In this document: positions 59,587 through 64,000 of the stretch, in pieces
How the letters are laid out: the number at the start of each line of letters is the position of its first letter
Position numbering within the stretch: the stretch's first letter is position 1
Assembly (NCBI GenBank): GCA_947247005.1
Contig: OX365956.1
Location: 10,622,089 to 10,686,088, forward strand
Length of the DNA: 64,000 nt
Origin: Spisula solida
Lineage: Eukaryota > Mollusca > Bivalvia > Venerida > Mactridae
Direction: 5' to 3'
The notes under the pieces: generated by a model
Databases searched by the model: none
Seen by the model: only the letters and a program-made list of their open reading frames with translations
What the model was told of the DNA's origin: nothing
Made by a program: the position numbers and the translations under genes

Positions 59587-60086
59587 GTTTTGATTGAATA
59601 TGGTTTATATCTCATCGTGTAGTGATAAAATTCAATATTTTCAAGAGTGCGTTGCGCGAGTGAAAATGTTAAAATTTTATCACTACAATATGTCTGGTGT
59701 CAAAACGGGTACTATTTATACGAAATTACCGCTGTGGTTAGGCTGCGTTGAATATTTTATTCCATTCATATTTTTTCAATTCAAAAGCCGCCATCTTGGA
59801 TTATTGGGAATATGTTAAAACGTCTTTTTTGAGAATTTTGCATCAACTCATACATCAACTTGTAGGAAATGGTCTAACAAAGAATATGAGCCCCACATGA
59901 CATGTTTCCGTTCAGTAATAAAATGGTTACGGACCGTTTAGTGTTGAGTTTTGGGTAAAATTAAAGTAGACCCTGTGAGGGGGGGGGCGGAGCTTATATC
60001 AGTCACATTGTAGGTGATAACCAGTGACTGATATAGGTTTTATTTCACTGATAGAACTCCATATCTCATCAGTTAGCATTAAATAA
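59587..60086 (+). mobile_element. MITE family G, copy 3, head to head with copy 2
   Basis: It begins 'gttttgattgaatatggttt' without the first 17 bases of the element and ends 'ctcatcagttagcattaaat'. With copy 2 it forms an inverted repeat with arms of about 500 bp and almost no spacer, centred at 59586. The plus-strand frame at 59594-59818 is incidental. Confidence 0.85.
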
Positions 60087-60459
60087 TTGGCTTTATAGGG
60101 AAAAAACACTTTGGTATTATAACGTCAAGAAGTGACAAATATGACCTCACATCTCAAGTGATGACGTAACGCGTATTTAAAAGCCCGGCGCCGTTGACGT
60201 TACGTTTCGTTTCAGTGAACCAGCTTCTAATTCTAAAACACTGTTATTTTAACTGATAACTATCTTTAATCCATTGATAGAAGTTGGTAAGAGCAACACA
60301 AATCGTTGTTAATTATTCTTAGTAAATTAGTTTCTTCTGGTGAAAAAATATCCGAGAATTTCGAAAAATATTATTGATAACGGCAATACTGGTAATATGC
60401 TTAATACCATTAATACGACCATTTCACAAATCTTTGTTTAACAGAGTGGTTATTTTCAG
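60087..60459. other. Intron sequence before the FN3 exon
   Basis: It includes 'aagtgatgacgtaacgcg' and 'cggcgccgttgacgttacgt' (CRE-like, CpG-rich) at about 60158-60205. No other feature seen. Confidence 0.4.
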
Positions 60460-60753
60460 ATGTTCCGACAATACCGACAAATGTATCGTACATTGAAGTG
60501 AACAATACTCCAATACTACGTTGGAATCCTGGATTTAATGGTGGACTACAGCAAACGTTTGCAGTACTAACAAAGCAGCAGTGTATGGATTACTGGACAG
60601 AAACTAACGTCACAGACGAACAGCAAGAACATGTTTCAGTAATATTGTCTACCCTAGAAAGTCATACTGAATATACTGCCAGAGTGTATGCCTTTAACTC
60701 CGCAGGAAACAGTGCCCTAACTCGGGGGATGTCGTTTATTACTGGAGGAGCAG
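60460..60753 (+). CDS. Ig/FN3 receptor gene, fibronectin type III exon
   Basis: Acceptor 'gtggttattttcag' and donor GCAG|GTTATT enclose 294 bases, phase 1 at both ends. The protein reads DVPTIPTNVSYIEVNNTPIL (with the split Asp codon), RWNPGFNGG (FN3 core Trp and the G-G turn), TLESHTEYTARVYAFNSAGN (the L-x-P/S-x-T-x-Y ... V-x-A-x-N-x-x-G-x-S signature) and SFITGGA. This is a complete FN3 domain. FN3 next to the membrane after Ig domains is the usual order in Ig-superfamily adhesion receptors. A MITE begins 19 bp after this exon. Confidence 0.88.
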
Positions 60754-60771
60754 GTTATTAAGGACTATGAT

Positions 60772-61291
60772 ATAGAGAATAATAGGGTAGTGCCGTGGAT
60801 GAAAAAGTTTATCTGGCAAGGCGGAGGAATTTATCGGGTGAGCCGTAGGCGAATCCGATAATTTCCGTAGCCGAGCCGGATAAACTTTTACTTCATTCAC
60901 GGCACTTACCTATTATTCTATTTATAGGCTTAATCTGCTCATTAAGGGGATCAAACTCGGGACTTTATTGTCAATCTTTCATTAAATAGCGCGCGACGTC
61001 ACGTTCGTTCCGTGACGTCATGATAAACAACGACGTCGGACATCTTGATAGACGTTGTGTAGACGCAGGTAAGTGGAAGAAAATAACCGATCAACCACCA
61101 GCTCATTTAGAATAGGAAAACCTCACCCTCATGCACGGAATTGCAACCGGTGACTCTCATATAAGAAGAAGTCCGTCAGATCACGTGGTAAGGTGACGGA
61201 TTATCACTAGTCACATGACCAGGTGACCGATTATCGGTTAGTTTATCAGGCACCCCGTTTACAGGCAGATTTTGCCGGAAATGACTGGATA
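60772..61291 (-). mobile_element. MITE family F, copy 2 (inverted), next to the FN3 donor
   Basis: Reverse complement of 47281-47766, from 'tagagaataatagg' to 'ggaaatgactggata'. The foldback part ('gtgccgtggatgaaaaagtt' and 'acttttacttcattcacggc') lies nearest the FN3 exon. Internal matches include 'gggatcaaactcgggact', 'cgttccgtgacgtcatgata' and 'agaagaagtccgtcagatca'. Confidence 0.8.
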
Positions 61292-61545
61292 AATCATTAT
61301 ATAGTGTACTTATCTTGCAAAACTGTTGAGATAAACCTTTTTAATTTTACATTAAGTATAGTATTGCCAATGTCATGGCCATGCTTACCTCAATTATTCT
61401 CATGACAAGTCCCGACGGTGGGATCACACGTTACCTGAAAGCGTATTGTATGGAATTCAAAATGACTTAATAATTACTATACGGTAATGAAAATAGTTCG
61501 CATTTATTCACGATATACTTTCAGTTATGTTTTGAATTCTTTCAG

Positions 61546-61695
61546 GAGAGCCTACCACTGACCTGACCAGGGAACAACAAACACCTGTTGTAGTTATTAT
61601 TGGGTATGTAGGTATTGGTGTAGTCCTGGTAGGCATTATTGCTCTCGTGGTATTTTGCGCATTCCGAAAGAAGCTTTGTTTCCATCGTGATACAG
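61546..61695 (+). CDS. Ig/FN3 receptor gene, transmembrane exon
   Basis: Acceptor 'tgaattctttcag' and donor ACAG|GTGAGG enclose 150 bases, phase 1 at both ends. The protein reads EPTTDLTREQQTP (juxtamembrane), a hydrophobic segment VVVIIGYVGIGVVLVGIIAL plus VVFCAF, then RKKLCFHRDTG. The basic RKK right after the hydrophobic stretch is the stop-transfer signal and sets the C-terminus in the cytoplasm (type I). Since the exon ends at a donor, a cytoplasmic tail must continue in later exons. None was recognised before 64000. Confidence 0.85.
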
Positions 61696-62340
61696 GTGAG
61701 GTATATTATATTTCAAATTCGTGAAGGCTAAGTTTAATATTAAAAATAACGGCCTTATTTATTGTGGATCAGATATATGGCTTTTGACAGTATATATCAA
61801 TTTTCCAATGGGGTATTCCTTCATTTGAACATTGTAGACCTAACTTAACTAACAATAGTAACTATTCATGTACGTCATATTCAAGTTGTTTGAATATCAA
61901 TAAGTATCCAATAAACACGTATGCTCTTAATATCATTTAGCCATTCATATTATCATGAAAATGTTTCCTTACTTGTTATAAATACTTACAAGTTGAATGT
62001 TTGTATGGCAGAGAATTGTATCAGGCAGTTGAATACTAGGATGAAGCATATGATTTGTTTAAAATAGCTTAGCAAACTTTAATCTGCAACGCCTGAAAAA
62101 TCCGCTGCATAAATCATATTGTATCAATTATAGATATATGCTAAATATAGATTAACAATAAAACACCCAAAGAAGTCCATGGTTGCTATGTAACAAGTCA
62201 CCAAGATCTTGCTAGGGACATCACAAATTGCAGCCATTTTTTGCCCGCTTTAAAAGAAATTTGAGCATTTTCAGTTAATAAACGATTTTTAACTTTAGTT
62301 TATACTAATTTATTAAGGGTCGATTGTGAAACAAGTTTTT
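61696..62340. other. Unassigned intron sequence
   Basis: AT-rich, no exon or repeat recognised. Confidence 0.45.
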
Positions 62341-62560
62341 CCAACTTATATTAATCACTCTCGACACCTCATTCCTGATGTTATCCATCGCAACGAGGGT
62401 ATGAGAGAAGAGAAGCCAGTTTCTCTTTTATGCTGAGCGTCTAGCAAGGGAGTTTCTGGTACCATTTTTATTTCGTCTTTGGTATGACGCGGCCAGGGAT
62501 CGAACCCGAGACCTCCCGCACTCGAAGCGACTACTATTAGATATTATGAAGTAAATCGAG
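62340..62560 (-). mobile_element. tRNA-derived SINE
   Basis: On the minus strand 'agtagtcgcttcgagtgcgg' is followed by B box 'gggttcgatccctggc' and a body with 'agaaactcccttgctagac'. The complement of the B box ('gggatcgaaccc') is at 62494-62505. Confidence 0.6.
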
Positions 62561-63535
62561 CGGGAATTGTTCAAATATGTGAGATGTTAACCACTCTTAA
62601 AATTGGACCGTTTGCCGCTAGATCGAATATGTTGGAAAACACTATTTTCTATAGTTCTGTCGGTTACCGTCCAGGCATACACCACTAAGGGTTATTGGGT
62701 TTGGGTTCTAAGGGTTAGATGTTTAGGGTCAGCGAGACGGAGTCGCCAATTGTTTTTGTTACTTTAAATGTGCGACATCACTGAAGCAATTATGCGTTTG
62801 TTTATGACGAGTCTGTAAGGCAGCCATTTTTATGCGGCATAACTAAAGTATGTATCTGGACCGAAAATTCGCTAAGATTTAAAATATGGACTAAAATCGT
62901 AAACCCCCTTGATAGCTCCTACAATGAATAAGATGGGTTTTTTTAAAGAAGAACCAACAGCTGTTTGCTAAAATGGGGCTCTTGTTGACATTCGTGAGAT
63001 GTCGGATTTTTCTAAGCTGCAATGTGATGCTTTCCTGGAGCAAATAAAGTGCTAGGTCATTCAGTGTGTGCCTGCCAGATTGTCCAAGACCTAAAGGAAA
63101 ATCCCCGCTATATGCAGCGCATTTGTTCATACTAGTACATTTAAAATCAGTAATACTTTTCCAAGGTTTATAGCATACCCGAAATCATGTGTAGAGGTTC
63201 ATGCGATAACACATTTTGATTGGATCAACGAGATGGGCGGAGTTGGCGTATGTTTAATAGTGGGGTGACAATTGGTGATTTTTTGGGGTGAGGTGACAAC
63301 TCAAGTAGAACAAGCAATGTTATATACCAAAATGTTCGCCTATGTCTGTACTATTTGGAACTGCCGGCATAAATTGTCAAAGCGTGGTGCGGACACGGAA
63401 ATCCAAGATGGCGTCCAAGATGGCCGCAATAATTTACTCATACACTTAAAATCTATGTTCTCATGCAATTATTTTATTTATGTATGTAGTCACAAATATT
63501 TGCTTGGATATTATTCATTTGATAATGTACATCAA
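62561..63535. other. Unassigned sequence
   Basis: No exon recognised. 'atggcgtccaagatggccgc' near 63409 is a common repeat-like phrase. Short frames at 62891-63130 and 63272-63553 have no family features. Confidence 0.4.
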
Positions 63536-63760
63536 ATGGACATACAAGACTGACCACTTTGAGGTCAAGGTCATGGTCATTTCAAGGTCAAATTACGAAA
63601 AAAAGCTGAAAAAATGATGTTTCCTAAACATTATTAACTTTGTATTGTACTCCAAATGGACTTGAAAAATGACCAATCAAGGTCAAGGTCAATGTCATTT
63701 CAAGGTCAAACTACCAAAAATACCTGAAAATTTGATCTTTCATTGCATTTTGTCTTATTA
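63536..63760 (+). repeat. AGGTCA-rich clam repeat, two units of about 113 bp
   Basis: 'gaggtcaaggtcatggtcat' plus 'ttcaaggtcaaa' and 'aaggtcaaggtcaatgtcat' plus 'ttcaaggtcaaa' recur about 113 bp apart. They contain AGGTCA half-sites in tandem. The last 240 bases of the window are unassigned. Confidence 0.7.
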
Positions 63761-64000
63761 TGAAATTTGGTGAACGTTATATTTTGTTGTAGATCATTGA
63801 TGTGATCAGAGTTCTTTCATTAAAAATAATAATTTATACTGAACTCCTATATGTGGCATCCCAGACCATATGGGGTACATAACACTGTCAAGTACAACCA
63901 TCCCGTGCAATAATGGGTACTCACTACTACGTGTTAAAGTCATACTTAGTCCTAAGGGTACTATATACAAAGTACAGCCAAACCAAATCATCACCATCAC

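Overview
The window looks like genomic DNA from an animal, most likely a bivalve mollusc of the clam/zebra-mussel type. Four things point there: phased GT-AG introns, a BTB/BACK/Kelch gene, an immunoglobulin/fibronectin-III membrane-protein gene, and interspersed repeats of the kind I recognise from clams (elements starting AGCTCACCTGT or ATGCCCCCC, packed with AGGTCA and ending near CTCTTGTT). The species call is inference. I saw no prokaryotic, plasmid or CRISPR feature.

Layout. (1) 1-10369 is repeat-rich and probably intron or 5' flank of the Kelch gene: a hAT-like non-autonomous element (2043-3472), a nested TIR element (3535-4631), a 2.4 kb 31-bp minisatellite (6343-8780) and a 26-bp minisatellite (9650-10350) that ends about 20 bp before a splice acceptor. 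(2) 10370-11904 is the 3'-terminal coding exon of a Kelch-like (KLHL family) protein. (3) 11905-32900 has no convincing gene. It is a patchwork of clam repeats, MITEs and six tandem arrays (20-, 21-, 26-, 43-, 44- and 155-bp units). (4) 33006-61695 is a plus-strand gene I assembled from splice signals. It has a signal-peptide exon, a 30-bp microexon, two Ig exons, a possible dead Ig exon, a cysteine-less Ig exon, an FN3 exon and a transmembrane exon. All the accepted junctions fit phase 1, as expected for extracellular-domain shuffling genes. The gene continues past 61695 and its cytoplasmic exons were not found. (5) Its introns hold a LINE 3' remnant, mariner-like TIR elements, foldback elements, SINE fragments and a 3.1 kb 56-bp minisatellite.

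The most interesting feature is that the 56-bp minisatellite (40810-43936, about 56 units) runs through the splice acceptor into the first codons of Ig exon 1. Each unit is therefore a copy of an intron/exon boundary. Second, a 44-bp minisatellite has grown inside one member of a short MITE family that is also present twice in unexpanded form, and that element lies about 100 bp upstream of the putative start codon of the Ig gene. Third, the dispersed clam repeats carry perfect DR1 and DR2 nuclear-receptor half-site pairs.

The two genes appear unrelated. The Kelch protein would be a cytoplasmic Cullin-3 adaptor and the Ig/FN3 protein a single-pass surface adhesion or recognition receptor.
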